Positions 25,243-33,301 of a stretch of DNA of 64,000 nt are shown piece after piece. The notes under the pieces were generated by a model. That model made no database searches. It was not told the DNA's origin and saw nothing but the letters and a program-made list of their open reading frames with translations. The position numbers and the translations under genes are program-made. Each line of letters begins with the position of its first letter. Position 1 is the stretch's first letter. This stretch comes from Streptomyces sp. L2. Its GTDB lineage: Bacteria; Actinomycetota; Actinomycetes; Streptomycetales; Streptomycetaceae. Location of the stretch: NCBI RefSeq assembly GCF_004124325.1, contig NZ_QBDT01000001.1:7502001-7566000 (forward strand), written 5' to 3'.

Positions 25243-25767
25243 ATGACCGACCACGGAGTCGTGATCCGCCCGGCGACCGCCTCCGACCTCGACACGGTCG
25301 CCGCCGTCTACGCCCACTACGTCCACCACACCGTGGTCACCTTCGACGAGACCCCCCGGTCCACCGCCGACTGGGCGGACCGGCTGGCCGACCTCACCGC
25401 TCGCGCCCTGCCCTTCCTGGTCGCCGAACTGTCCGGCGCCGTCGCCGGATTCGCCTACGCCGCGCCCTGGCGGGTGAAGCCGGCCTACCGGCACTCCGTG
25501 GAGGACACCGTCTACCTGGCACCCGGGGCCACCGGCCGCGGCCTGGGCACCGCCCTGCTCCAAGCCGTCGTCGAGGGCTGCGAACGGGCGGGCGTACGGC
25601 AGATGATCGCGGTCATCGCCGACACCGGCGACGAGGCCTCCCGGGCCCTGCACCGCCGTGCCGGCTTCACCGACGCCGGCCGGCTGGTCGGCGTCGGCCG
25701 CAAGCACGGCCGCTGGATCGACACCCACCTGATGCAGCGCACCCTGTCGTCCTCCGCCGGGGAGTAG
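25243..25767 (+). CDS. GNAT N-acetyltransferase, phosphinothricin acetyltransferase-like
   Basis: 174-aa acetyltransferase. VIRPATASDLDTVAAVYAHY opens the fold, VEDTVYLAPGATGRGLGTAL contains the acetyl-CoA binding R/Q-x-x-G-x-G/A loop, and ASRALHRRAGFTDAGRLVGV with KHGRWIDTHLMQRTL matches the C-terminal region of PAT-type enzymes. These acetylate phosphinothricin, methionine sulfone or similar amines; the natural substrate here is unknown. ATG 25243 is preferred because AGGAAGG lies 5 bases upstream. It follows the kinase by 34 bp and may be cotranscribed with it. Confidence 0.85.
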   Translation: MTDHGVVIRPATASDLDTVAAVYAHYVHHTVVTFDETPRSTADWADRLADLTARALPFLVAELSGAVAGFAYAAPWRVKPAYRHSVEDTVYLAPGATGRGLGTALLQAVVEGCERAGVRQMIAVIADTGDEASRALHRRAGFTDAGRLVGVGRKHGRWIDTHLMQRTLSSSAGE

Positions 25768-25782
25768 CCGGCCGATGGGCGG

Positions 25783-26940
25783 TCAGCCCAGGGCCGGCGG
25801 TGCCCAGTCGGCATGCCGCAGGACGGCCCGGGCCGTCGCCCCGGACGGTGCCAGCCGCAGGGCGGTGTCGCGCAGCGCGACCGCCAGCGGGTGGGACAGC
25901 TGCTGGCCCATCCGGCCGGCCAGCCGGGCGGCGCGTGCCACGGCCTGGGCGCGGGGGCGGCGCTCGCTGTCGTAGCGGGCCAGCGCCGCGGCGACCGAGG
26001 GTTCCGTGGAGAGCGCGGCGGCCAGCGTGGCCGCGTCCTCCAGGGCCTGGCAGGCGCCCTGACCGAGGTTCGGGGTCATGGCATGGGCGGCGTCGCCGAG
26101 GAGGGCGATGCGGTCACTCGTGAACGAGGGCAGGGGTGTCGCCAGTTCGTGGACGTCGTGGTGCAGGACCTGCTCCGGCCGGGTGGCGTCCAGCAGCGCG
26201 GGAACGGGGTCGTGCCAGCGTCCGAACCTGCGGCGCAGCACGCCGAGCGTGTCCGCGTACCGTACGCCCGGCGGTGAGTTGAGCACCGCGTGCCACTCGG
26301 CCCGGCCGTCCGCGAACGCGATGTGCCCGAACTCGGTGCCCCGGCCCCAGGTCAGCTCGAAGTCGGAGTGCAGGGCCACCGGCCGGTACGTGACGGCCCG
26401 CAGCACGGTCGACCCGTTGTGGACCGGACCGGGATGGCCCGGGAACAGCCCGCCGCGCAGCCGGCTGCGGACCCCGTCGGCCGCCACCACCAGGTCCGCG
26501 TCGAGGACGCCGTCCCCGACGGGCACCCGGACCCGGCCCGGCGCCGAGCGGTCGACCGACGGCACGGTGACGCCGACGACCAGGCAGCGCGGCGGCAGCG
26601 CGTCGCGCAGCAGTCCGTGCAGCACGGCCCTGGGGATGCCGACGATCGGCGTGCCCAGCGCGCGGGCGAGCGCCGCGCCGTCCATCCGGGCCAGCCACCG
26701 CCCCGAGGGCGTGCGGGTGCCGCCCGTGTACTGCGGCCGCGCCGCCGCCCGCACGGCCGCCCCGACGCCGAGCACGTCCAGTGCGCGCAGCCCGTTGGCG
26801 TGCAGCGAGATGCCGGCGCCCGCGTCGGCCAGGGCGGCCGCCCGTTCGACGACCGTCACCTCCCAGCCGATCCGGCGCAGTCCGATCGCGGCGGCCAGCC
26901 CGCCTATGCCGCCCCCGACCACCACGGCAGTGCCGCCCAT
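25783..26940 (-). CDS. FAD-dependent monooxygenase (PHBH/UbiH-like)
   Basis: 385-aa single-component flavin monooxygenase. The dinucleotide motif is VVVGGGIGGLAAAIGLRRIG at the N-terminus, the middle DADLVVAADGVRSRLR is the DG motif, and IALLGDAAHAMTPNLGQGA is the GD motif that binds the FAD ribityl chain. It probably hydroxylates an aromatic or polyketide-like substrate using NAD(P)H and O2. The ATG at 26940 with a GGAG 7-8 bases upstream is used. It is divergent from a TetR gene, and two operators lie in the 85-bp gap, so it is likely repressed by that TetR protein. Confidence 0.88.
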   Translation of the reverse strand: MGGTAVVVGGGIGGLAAAIGLRRIGWEVTVVERAAALADAGAGISLHANGLRALDVLGVGAAVRAAARPQYTGGTRTPSGRWLARMDGAALARALGTPIVGIPRAVLHGLLRDALPPRCLVVGVTVPSVDRSAPGRVRVPVGDGVLDADLVVAADGVRSRLRGGLFPGHPGPVHNGSTVLRAVTYRPVALHSDFELTWGRGTEFGHIAFADGRAEWHAVLNSPPGVRYADTLGVLRRRFGRWHDPVPALLDATRPEQVLHHDVHELATPLPSFTSDRIALLGDAAHAMTPNLGQGACQALEDAATLAAALSTEPSVAAALARYDSERRPRAQAVARAARLAGRMGQQLSHPLAVALRDTALRLAPSGATARAVLRHADWAPPALG

Positions 26941-26969
26941 GTCCGCTCCACCCTCCACCCGGCCCAGTC

Positions 26970-27017
26970 TTCTACAGATGTAGAAGGCAGCCTACGCCCG
27001 CTCTCTACAGGTGTAGA
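26970..27017. promoter_or_regulatory. Paired TetR operators between the monooxygenase and TetR genes
   Basis: A perfect dyad TTCTACA-GA-TGTAGAA (26970-26985) and a second copy TCTACA-GG-TGTAGA (27004-27017) are centred about 33 bp (three helical turns) apart. They share the core CTACAnnTGTAG. The second is 8 bp before the tetR start. They should control both divergent genes. Confidence 0.85.
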
Positions 27018-27025
27018 AATGGGGG

Positions 27026-27583
27026 GTGTCCACCGATCGACGTACGCTCCTCGCCGACGCGGCCATCGACGTGCTCGCCGGCACCGGGATCCGCGGGCTG
27101 ACGCACCGCGCCGTGGACCGGGCGGCGAACCTCCCGCCCGGCACCACCTCCGCCTACTACCGCACCCGAAGTGCCCTGCTCACCGCGCTCGTCCGCCGCC
27201 TGGTGGCACTCGACCAGGCGGAGCTGCGGGAGCTGGGGGAGCACACACCGGTGCTCCGGAACGCGGGCGAACTGACGGCCGGCCTCACGTTGCTGGTCGA
27301 GCGGCGGCTCGCGGCGGAGGGCCGCGGACGCTCCCTCGCGCGCTACGCCTGCGCCATCGAGAGCGTGCACCACACCGAGCTGCGGGAGATCCTCGTGCCG
27401 CGCCGGAACCCCGCCCGCCAGGCCGTGACCGACTTCCTGGCCGCCCAGGGCGTCCAGGACCCCGAGGGGCGCACCGTGACGCTGCTGACCTGCGTGGACG
27501 GTTTGGTCTTCGACCGGCTGGTGAACGGCGGAGGCGTCACCGAGGCGGAGATCGGCGGCCTCGTGGCGGCCGCCCTGCGCTGA
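27026..27583 (+). CDS. TetR family transcriptional regulator
   Basis: 185-aa regulator with an N-terminal TetR HTH (LLADAAIDVLAGTGIRGLTH, then HRAVDRAANLPPGTTSAYYR). The C-terminal helices form the ligand/dimer domain (ATG-free GTG start at 27026). It is divergent from the FAD monooxygenase, with two matching dyads in between, and most likely represses both that gene and itself until a substrate of the monooxygenase binds. The gene ends 19 bp from the convergent AI-2E-family gene. Confidence 0.85.
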   Translation: MSTDRRTLLADAAIDVLAGTGIRGLTHRAVDRAANLPPGTTSAYYRTRSALLTALVRRLVALDQAELRELGEHTPVLRNAGELTAGLTLLVERRLAAEGRGRSLARYACAIESVHHTELREILVPRRNPARQAVTDFLAAQGVQDPEGRTVTLLTCVDGLVFDRLVNGGGVTEAEIGGLVAAALR

Positions 27584-27602
27584 ACCGGGGCCCGGCGGGC
27601 GC

Positions 27603-28760
27603 TCACGTCGGTACGGTCCGCAGCGCGCGCCGCACCGCCCACACCACGGAGACGAACGGCACGGCCACCACCGCGCCGATCACCCCGGCGACGATGCTCC
27701 CCGCGATGACCGACACACCCACCACCACCGGATGGAGCCGCACCGCCCAGCTCATCACCACCGGATGCAGCACGTGCCCCTCCAGCTGGCCGATGACGAC
27801 GATCAGGACCAGGACGGCGGCCGCCGTGAGCGGACCCCGCCCGGCCAGCGCGACCACCGTGGCCACGGCCAGCGCCACCGGCGAGCCCACGAGCGGCACG
27901 AACGCGGCGAAGAACTCCAGCAACGCCAGCGGCAGCGCGAGCGGCACCCGCAGCACGAGCAGCGCGACACCGACGAGCACGGCGTTCGTGGCGGCCACGA
28001 TGATGATCCCCCGGGTGTAGCCCGCGAACGTCCGCCAGGCCGCACGCCCCGCCCGGTCCCACGCCGGACGCGCACCGCCGGGCAGCAGCTCCTCACGCGC
28101 CCACGCCCACATGCGCTCGCCGGAGTGAATGAAGAAGACCGACACGAACAGCGCGAGCGCGCCGCCGGTGACCACCTCGACGACCCGGCCCAGCTCCGTC
28201 GCGGCCCGGCTGAGCAGACTCGCCCGGTGGGCGGAGACGTAGTCCGTCACCTGCTGCTGCAGATGGGTGAGCGTGCCGGGGCCGAGCCGGAACGGAGGGC
28301 GCTGCAGCCACAGATCGATCCGGTGGATGCCGCCGCGGAACTCGGACACCAGGTTGCCCCACTCGCCCGCGACCGCGTTGCCCACCAGGGCCAGCAGCGC
28401 CGCCAGGAACAGGATGCTGCCGACGAGCGCGACCGCCACGCACAGCGCACGCGGGAGCAGCCGGTTCAGCAGGTCGACGGGCGGACGCAGGAGCGAGGTG
28501 ACGACCAGCGCGAGGAACAGGGCCACGGCGACGAGCTGGAAACGGCCGAGCACGATGAAGACGCCGTAGACGACGACGCCGACCAGGATGAGGCGCCAGG
28601 CGTAGGCCGCGGCGACCCGCAGCCAGGGCATCGTGTGCTCGCCCGGCACCGCCGGCCGCGTCCGGCCGCGCGCCGCCGCGCGCACCGGAAGCCCCGGCCG
28701 CCGCCCCGCCCCGACGCCCGCCGGGCGCTCCCGGCCGCCCCGTCGCCGAGGAACCGCCAC
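27603..28760 (-). CDS. AI-2E family transporter (PerM-like permease)
   Basis: 385-aa membrane protein with an Arg-rich cytoplasmic N-terminus of about 45 residues, then the family's transmembrane layout: a helical pair near VAAAYAWRLILVGVVVYGVF, a soluble middle of about 100 residues, and a C-terminal set including IIIVAATNAVLVGVALLVL, FFAAFVPLVGSPVALAVATV and VIGQLEGHVLHPVVM. The last motif (QxEG/N..L.P..M) marks AI-2E/PerM permeases. The GTG at 28760 is chosen over an ATG 36 bp upstream because AGGAGG sits 7 bases before it. The substrate is unknown. Confidence 0.85.
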   Translation of the reverse strand: MAVPRRRGGRERPAGVGAGRRPGLPVRAAARGRTRPAVPGEHTMPWLRVAAAYAWRLILVGVVVYGVFIVLGRFQLVAVALFLALVVTSLLRPPVDLLNRLLPRALCVAVALVGSILFLAALLALVGNAVAGEWGNLVSEFRGGIHRIDLWLQRPPFRLGPGTLTHLQQQVTDYVSAHRASLLSRAATELGRVVEVVTGGALALFVSVFFIHSGERMWAWAREELLPGGARPAWDRAGRAAWRTFAGYTRGIIIVAATNAVLVGVALLVLRVPLALPLALLEFFAAFVPLVGSPVALAVATVVALAGRGPLTAAAVLVLIVVIGQLEGHVLHPVVMSWAVRLHPVVVGVSVIAGSIVAGVIGAVVAVPFVSVVWAVRRALRTVPT

Positions 28761-29019
28761 CCGTCCACCTCCTCCCCGCACCCGGTCCGTGACCACCCGT
28801 CACGTCTAGAGCACGGTAAAGGCCGGACCGGCGGCGGGCGACGGACGGCAGGCCCGTTTGGCGGAGCCGCCGGCGCGGGCGCGGCCCGGCCCACGACCCC
28901 TCGCCGGCATGGCGGCCTCGCGCCCGGACCGACAGTCACAGGACCTTCACAGCGTGGCGGCGATGCCGGACGACGCGAGGGGCACTCGGAGCGGGTCACC
29001 GGTCGGGAGGACGCCCGCC

Positions 29020-29172
29020 ATGATCATCGTCGCGCTGCTGCTGCTCCCCGTACTGAGCCTGTTGCTGTACGGGCTGGACCGGGTCGAGGACGTGTGGTTC
29101 ACCAAGCCGGACCGCCCGGCGCGGGGTCCCCGGCACGCGTCGCGTGACCGGGGCGGGGCGCCGGGGCGGTGA
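29020..29172 (+). CDS. Small single-helix membrane protein
   Basis: 50-aa protein: one N-terminal hydrophobic helix (MIIVALLLLPVLSLLLYGL) followed by a short charged, Arg/Pro-rich tail with VWFTKPDRPARGPRHASR. GGGAGG lies 9 bases before the ATG. Similar tiny proteins are widespread in Streptomyces without known role. The 3' flank contains two copies of a 15-bp unit (TGACACGGGCGTCCC and near copy) at 29172-29204. Confidence 0.65.
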   Translation: MIIVALLLLPVLSLLLYGLDRVEDVWFTKPDRPARGPRHASRDRGGAPGR

Positions 29173-29224
29173 CGCGGGCGTCCCTGACACGGGCGTCCCT
29201 GACACGGGGCTCGCCGTACGGCGC

Positions 29225-29658
29225 TCAGTCCACGGTCTCGGCCGCCCGGCCCACCGGCAGCAGCTCCCGGATGTCCCCGGCAGCACGCCGGCCACCTTCT
29301 CCGTCAGCTCGGGCGCGAGCGCCGCGTCCAGCACCTCCAGGACCGCTGCCGCCTCCCGCAGTGCCGTGTCCTCGTTCGTGCCCGCACGTCCGGCGATCCG
29401 CCCGGCGAAGACGGTCAGGTCGAACCGTTCGCCCGAGCCGTCCGGCGGGCCGGCCCCGGCCGGCTCCCAGGCCTCCGTCGCCTCGCGCATCGAGGCGGCC
29501 AGCTCGTGCGGCAGTTGAGCCGCGACATGCCGGGCGAGTCCGGCCGGGAGCCGCTCGGCCAGCGTGCCGAGTACCGCCCGCGTCACCCGCTCGGCCGAGC
29601 CGCGGTCCGGCAATTGGGCGAGCGCCTGCACTTTTCCGATCATCTCGTCGTGATGCAT
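29225..29658 (-). pseudogene. DUF2267 protein gene with a C-terminal frameshift
   Basis: The gene starts MHHDEMIGKVQALAQLPDRG and runs as a normal DUF2267 protein (DLTVFAGRIAGRAGTNED, then LDAALAPELTEKVAGVLPG). The family's usual ending, DIRELLPVGRAAETVD-stop, is present but in the next frame from about 29280 down to 29225. The interval 29225-29658 is 434 nt, one short of a multiple of three, so a single-base deletion near 29273-29281 (a GGGG run) explains it. As read, translation continues out of frame to 28996, giving 220 aa with a nonsense tail. It may be a true mutation or a sequence error. Confidence 0.8.
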
Positions 29659-29892
29659 GGGCGTGTTCCTTCCGCAGGGTGCGCCGCACCTGCCGCCCGC
29701 CCTCCGGGCCTCGCCACGCCTTCTCCCGCCCGCGGGGCTCGTGCCACGGGGATCCGGGCCGCGGGGTCTGCCGCCGCTGTGAGTCGTGCCGCCGGGTCCC
29801 CGTCGCCTCCGGGCGGTAAACGTCCCGGTGGCACCGGCCCCGCCACGGGGTACGTATGGACATCGAGAACGGGGGAACCGACCTCGGGGGTC

Positions 29893-29955
29893 GGTGACCG
29901 GATCGCAAGGACCGGTGACCGGGCCTCAGGGACCGGCGGCCGGATCGCACGGACC
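29893..29955 (+). repeat. Three 21-bp tandem repeats upstream of the mgtC-like gene
   Basis: Three adjoining 21-bp units begin GGTGACCGGATCGCAAGG, GGTGACCGGGCCTCAGGG and GGCGGCCGGATCGCACGG, each ending ACC, and a partial GGTGAC follows. They end 26 bp before the start at 29982. The 21-bp period is two helical turns, so identical faces would be presented to a protein. They could be operator sites or a microsatellite-like expansion. Confidence 0.7.
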
Positions 29956-29981
29956 GGTGACACCACGGACGGGAGGCGCGC

Positions 29982-30713
29982 ATGACGGGCCTCGCGGCGC
30001 CCTTGTGGGACCTGCACAACGGCCAGGGCCTGCGCCAGCTCGCCGAGCTGGGCCTGGCGCTGCTGCTGTCCACCCTGATCGGCTGGGAGCGGGAGGCGCA
30101 GCAGAAGAGCGCCGGGCTGCGCACGCACACGCTCGTCGGTATCGCCAGCGCGCTGATGATGGAGATCTCCCAGCACGGCTTCACCGGCGTGCTCGGCCTC
30201 GACAACGTTTCGTTCGACCCCTCCCGGGTGGCCGCGCAGATCGTCTCCGGGATCGGCTTCATCGGCGGCGGCCTGATCTTCGTACGACGGGACGCCGTAC
30301 GGGGGCTGACCACCGCGGCCACCATCTGGCTGACCTGCGCCGTCGGCATGGCCTGCGGCGGCGGCCTGCCCGTCCTGGCGCTGGCCACCACCGCCGTGCA
30401 CTTCCTGGTCGTGCGCGGCTATCCGCTGCTGTCGGCGCGCCTCACGCCGGGCACCGCCGCCGGTGCCTTCGAGGCCCGTCTGACCTACCGCACGGGTACG
30501 GCGCTCCTGCCGCGCCTGATGCAGATCTGCACGGGGCGCGGTTTCCGCATCCTCCAGGTCAAGGTGGAACGCCTGCCCGGCCGCACCGACGACGCCGCAC
30601 GCGTCCTGCTGGAACTGGAGGGCACCGGCGACCCCACCCAGCTGGCCTCCGAGCTGTTCCAGGACGACGGCGTCATCGACGTCGAGCTGAGCGCGGCGGC
30701 GGATGACGACTGA
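29982..30713 (+). CDS. MgtC/SapB family membrane protein
   Basis: 243-aa protein with the MgtC/SapB core: ALLLSTLIGWEREAQQKSAG, LRTHTLVGIASALMM, QIVSGIGFIGGGLIFV and LTTAATIWLTCAVGMACG, spanning about five transmembrane helices. The last 80 residues are an ACT-like soluble domain (GRGFRILQVKVERLPG, DDGVIDVELSAAADDD). MgtC proteins help survival at low Mg2+ and acid and may inhibit ATP synthase. GGGAGG precedes the ATG. The upstream 21-bp repeats may control it. Confidence 0.88.
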   Translation: MTGLAAPLWDLHNGQGLRQLAELGLALLLSTLIGWEREAQQKSAGLRTHTLVGIASALMMEISQHGFTGVLGLDNVSFDPSRVAAQIVSGIGFIGGGLIFVRRDAVRGLTTAATIWLTCAVGMACGGGLPVLALATTAVHFLVVRGYPLLSARLTPGTAAGAFEARLTYRTGTALLPRLMQICTGRGFRILQVKVERLPGRTDDAARVLLELEGTGDPTQLASELFQDDGVIDVELSAAADDD

Positions 30714-30727
30714 CGCTCACGCCCCGC

Positions 30728-31216
30728 TCAGGAGTCGGCCTGCTGGGTCCAGGTCCAGGCGTACTGCAGCCAGTCCGCGAGGGTCAGCGCGCCGAGGCCG
30801 CCGGACACCAGGCGGGTGAGCCGCGGCGAGGCCGCGTAGGAGCACACCAGGGCGCCACCCACCCAGAACGACATGCAGAACGGGCACGCCACCAGGTCAC
30901 CGACCGCGCGCCGGACCCCGCTGCCGCGCGGCTCGTCCATCACCTCGCTCGCCTCACCCTCGTCCGCGCGGTGGGTGAACGGCGCCCGCAGAAAGCTCGT
31001 CACCTTGTCCTTGGCCAGCAGCCGGGACGCCTTGTAGGCGGCGGCCCCCATCAGGGCGACGTCCCACGGCGGCACCGCTTCGGGCAACCGCACGCCCCGG
31101 CGCCGGGCCACAGCGGTGAACGCGCCGACACCCGCGCCGAACACCGAGACGAGAGCGGCGTACTCCGCGAGGGGGACATCGCCCTGGTCGTCGTACCGTA
31201 CGGCGTCCGTCGTCAT
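30728..31216 (-). CDS. DUF1360 family membrane protein
   Basis: 162-aa protein of the DUF1360 family, typified by DVALMGAAAYKASRLLAKDK, a long central loop, and CPFCMSFWVGG with the conserved CPxC-type segment, followed by a hydrophobic end. GGAGG lies 6 bases before the ATG at 31216. Function is unknown; related genes are found with general-stress genes in Gram-positives. It converges with the mgtC-like gene and diverges from the gene at 31397, with a 22-bp tandem repeat between. Confidence 0.8.
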   Translation of the reverse strand: MTTDAVRYDDQGDVPLAEYAALVSVFGAGVGAFTAVARRRGVRLPEAVPPWDVALMGAAAYKASRLLAKDKVTSFLRAPFTHRADEGEASEVMDEPRGSGVRRAVGDLVACPFCMSFWVGGALVCSYAASPRLTRLVSGGLGALTLADWLQYAWTWTQQADS

Positions 31217-31357
31217 GGGACCTCCAGAGGTGGTGCTGCGAAGCTGCTGATCGGCTGCGCGCCGAGTTCCCCGGCACGATCACGCCCACACCCGGCCCCG
31301 CCCCCGCACCCCCTCCCTCGCTCGGCGCCGCCCCCCACTCGTCGCGCACCGTCCGGT

Positions 31358-31401
31358 CGTGGCCGAGACCACATATGACCGTGGCCGAGACCACATATGA
31401 C
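31358..31401. repeat. Perfect 22-bp tandem direct repeat in a divergent promoter
   Basis: The 22-bp unit beginning CGTGGCCGAGACCACATAT and ending GAC occurs twice without a gap or mismatch (31358-31379 and 31380-31401). It contains the dyad-like GGCCGAGACC and CATATG. The second copy overlaps the most upstream possible start (ATG 31397) of the plus-strand gene, so it may be an operator near a transcription start. Confidence 0.85.
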
Positions 31402-32020
31402 GTACCTCCCAGCCGCCCCCTGCGCCGCGGGACCAGCGGCTACCGTGTCGTCGAGCCCCCCATTCCCCGTATGCGACTCGGACGGCCCGGCAGTGCTCTC
31501 AGATCTGTCCCCCCTCATAGCCGCGACGACCCGCTGGCTGACCGGCGCCTACCCGGCCGGCGGCGGCGCCCTGGCCTCCGCCCTGTGCGAGGTGCAGGCC
31601 CGGCAGGCCGTCACGGTCGCCGCCTGGCTGCGCTACCCGACCGAGATCGACGCGGCCCTGGTCACCATGGCCGGACCCGGTGGCTCCGGCCGCCTCGACT
31701 GGATCACCGGTGCCGAGCAGTCCGCCGAGACACCGGTGGCGGAGTGGGCCTGGCGCACCTGGGTCGACGAGGTCGTCGCCAGCTGGGCGGCCGCCCTGCT
31801 GAGCGACCCGGAACTGGCCGGCCTGGCCGTCGACGCGCTCGCCCACGGTGAGCACGCCGGGCACACGCCCGTGGAGTTCAGGCGCCTGCTCACCCCCGAC
31901 GACAGCGACCGGACCGCCGCCGCGCTGCTGCGCCACCCCGACCTGGTCGCCCCGGTGGCCGGTCTCCACCACGCCCAGCTCCGGGACCGCCTCGACCCGG
32001 GCCGCGCCCTCGCCGCCTGA
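31397..32020 (+). CDS. Hypothetical protein
   Basis: Up to 207 aa. The first 32 residues (from ATG 31397) are Pro/Ser-rich and may be untranslated; GTG 31445 or 31493 (the latter giving a LSDLSPLIAATTRWL beginning) are alternative starts, and none has a clear ribosome site. The conserved-looking part is helical, with AYPAGGGALASALCEVQARQ, LDWITGAEQSAETPVAEW and a C-terminal PDLVAPVAGLHHAQLRDRL. No signal peptide or membrane span. I do not recognise the family. Coding bias supports a real gene. Confidence 0.6.
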   Translation: MTYLPAAPCAAGPAATVSSSPPFPVCDSDGPAVLSDLSPLIAATTRWLTGAYPAGGGALASALCEVQARQAVTVAAWLRYPTEIDAALVTMAGPGGSGRLDWITGAEQSAETPVAEWAWRTWVDEVVASWAAALLSDPELAGLAVDALAHGEHAGHTPVEFRRLLTPDDSDRTAAALLRHPDLVAPVAGLHHAQLRDRLDPGRALAA

Positions 32021-32174
32021 CGGGCACGGCACCCCCACCGCCCCCACGTCCCCGGCCACGCGCATCGGTGCCGCGCCGGTGTCGGACGAGTCGGCCGGGG
32101 TACTGCGGAGCTGATCGGGGACGCCCGCCGCAACCGTGGCGGCACCCCGCGGCACGGCAGGCGAGGAGAAGGCC

Positions 32175-32615
32175 GTGCGCACCCGAGGTGAGAACGCGGC
32201 GTCGGCCGGTGGCGGCATGCAGGACGCGGCCGCCCGGCTGGCGCAGGACACCACCGAACTGGCCCGCCAGGAGATCAGGGCGGTCCAGGAGGAGGTCATG
32301 ACCGCGCTCAAGCGGTTCGGCGCGGGCGATGCCCTGCTCGCCGGGGCCGGCACCTGCGGTGTGCTCGCGCTCTGGGCCGCGCACGAGACCCTGCTGCGCG
32401 GCATGGAGTCGCTCCTGCCCAGGGGCCCGGCAGCGGCCCTGCTGACCTGCACGTACGCCGCCGCGGCCGTCGGCATGGGCCTCGCCGCGCGCGGCCGGGT
32501 CCGCTCCGCCGCCCAGGCCACCGCCGGAGCCCTCGACAAGGAGGCCGGACACCTGGAGCGGCAGCAGGAACGGACGGCCACCGAGGACGGGACCCCGGAC
32601 GCCCCGGAGACCTAG
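32175..32615 (+). CDS. Phage-holin-superfamily-like (DUF1469-type) membrane protein
   Basis: 146-aa protein: an amphipathic N-terminal helix (ARLAQDTTELARQEIRAVQE), two transmembrane helices (FGAGDALLAGAGTCGVLALW and RGPAAALLTCTYAAAAVGMG) and a basic helical tail. This is the actinobacterial holin-X/DUF1469 layout, normally not a phage lysis protein but a membrane-associated stress protein. The GTG at 32175 is chosen because GAGGAGAAGG precedes it with 3-5 bases. Confidence 0.75.
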   Translation: MRTRGENAASAGGGMQDAAARLAQDTTELARQEIRAVQEEVMTALKRFGAGDALLAGAGTCGVLALWAAHETLLRGMESLLPRGPAAALLTCTYAAAAVGMGLAARGRVRSAAQATAGALDKEAGHLERQQERTATEDGTPDAPET

Positions 32616-32689
32616 GGTCTCTCGACCGGATCACGCCGGGCGCAACGCGAACCCCGACCCCAGCCCCGACCCAGCCCTGCCCTGCCCGA

Positions 32690-32815
32690 GCCCCCCCGGC
32701 CCGCCCTGCCCGAGCCCCCCCGGCCCTGGCCACCCCGAGCCCCCGGCCCGCCCGAGCCCCCGGCCCGCCCGAGCCCCGGCCCGCCCGAGCCCCACGCCCC
32801 CGACCCGATCCCCCC
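32690..32815. repeat. Low-complexity Pro/Ala-type GC repeat
   Basis: A run of near-copies of CCCGAGCCCCCGGCCCGC fills most of the gap between the holin-like gene and the next gene. It is not convincingly coding on either strand and looks like slippage expansion. Confidence 0.7.
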
Positions 32816-32866
32816 ACCCGCCCCCCTCCCGCCGCATGGAGCCCTCCGCGGGGTAAGCCTCGGCGC

Positions 32867-33235
32867 ATGACGTTCAAGAACCCCGTCCACCGCGGTGGCC
32901 CGAACCGCAGCCGGTTCGACCAGTTCGCCGAATACGCGTCCAACTTCACCAGCTCGCCGCTGTTCTTCGGCTTCTGCCTGCTCCTCGTCGGCTTCTTCAT
33001 CGCCACCCACGCCGCCCACCTCACCGTGGAGCTGCTGCTCCTCGCCGGCGAGTGCATGACCGCCGTGACCCTGCTGCTCCTCGCCCTGCTGAAGAACGCC
33101 GAGATGCGGGCCGAACACGCCATCCAGCGCAAGCTCGACGCCATCGCCGGCGCCCTCCTGGAAGCCCACAAGGACGATCGCGGCCAGGCCTTCGAGGACC
33201 TGCGCAATGCGATCCGGATGGAGGAAGAGACCTGA
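32867..33235 (+). CDS. Low-affinity iron permease-like membrane protein
   Basis: 122-aa protein matching the low affinity iron permease family: FDQFAEYASNFTSSPLFFGF leads into a helix LLLVGFFIATHAAHLTVELL, a second helix EC-MTAVTLLLLALLKNAEM, and the cytoplasmic end with AIQRKLDAIAGALLEA and EDLRNAIRMEEET. These small proteins resemble the N-terminal module of the yeast Fet4-type carriers; transport has not been proven for bacterial ones. It lies 67 bp before hypX, on the same strand, and could be the first gene of that transcript. Confidence 0.78.
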   Translation: MTFKNPVHRGGPNRSRFDQFAEYASNFTSSPLFFGFCLLLVGFFIATHAAHLTVELLLLAGECMTAVTLLLLALLKNAEMRAEHAIQRKLDAIAGALLEAHKDDRGQAFEDLRNAIRMEEET

Positions 33236-33301
33236 CCGGGGCGGGCGAAACGCCGCACAGGTCCTTCACGGACCCCGGGGAAGGGACGACCATGCCCGGT
33301 C

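Noticed and set aside
28996..29224. Long C-terminal tail of the DUF2267 frame
   Set aside because: The tail (SGSCCRWAGRPRPW and onward) is a frame-shifted reading that overlaps the opposite-strand small gene; the family ending is in another frame.
29893..29955. Tandem repeats as a CRISPR array
   Set aside because: Units abut without spacers, diverge internally, and no cas gene is present.
32141..32615. Holin-like protein as evidence of a prophage
   Set aside because: No other phage gene is nearby; the two-helix DUF1469-type layout is a common chromosomal membrane protein in actinomycetes.
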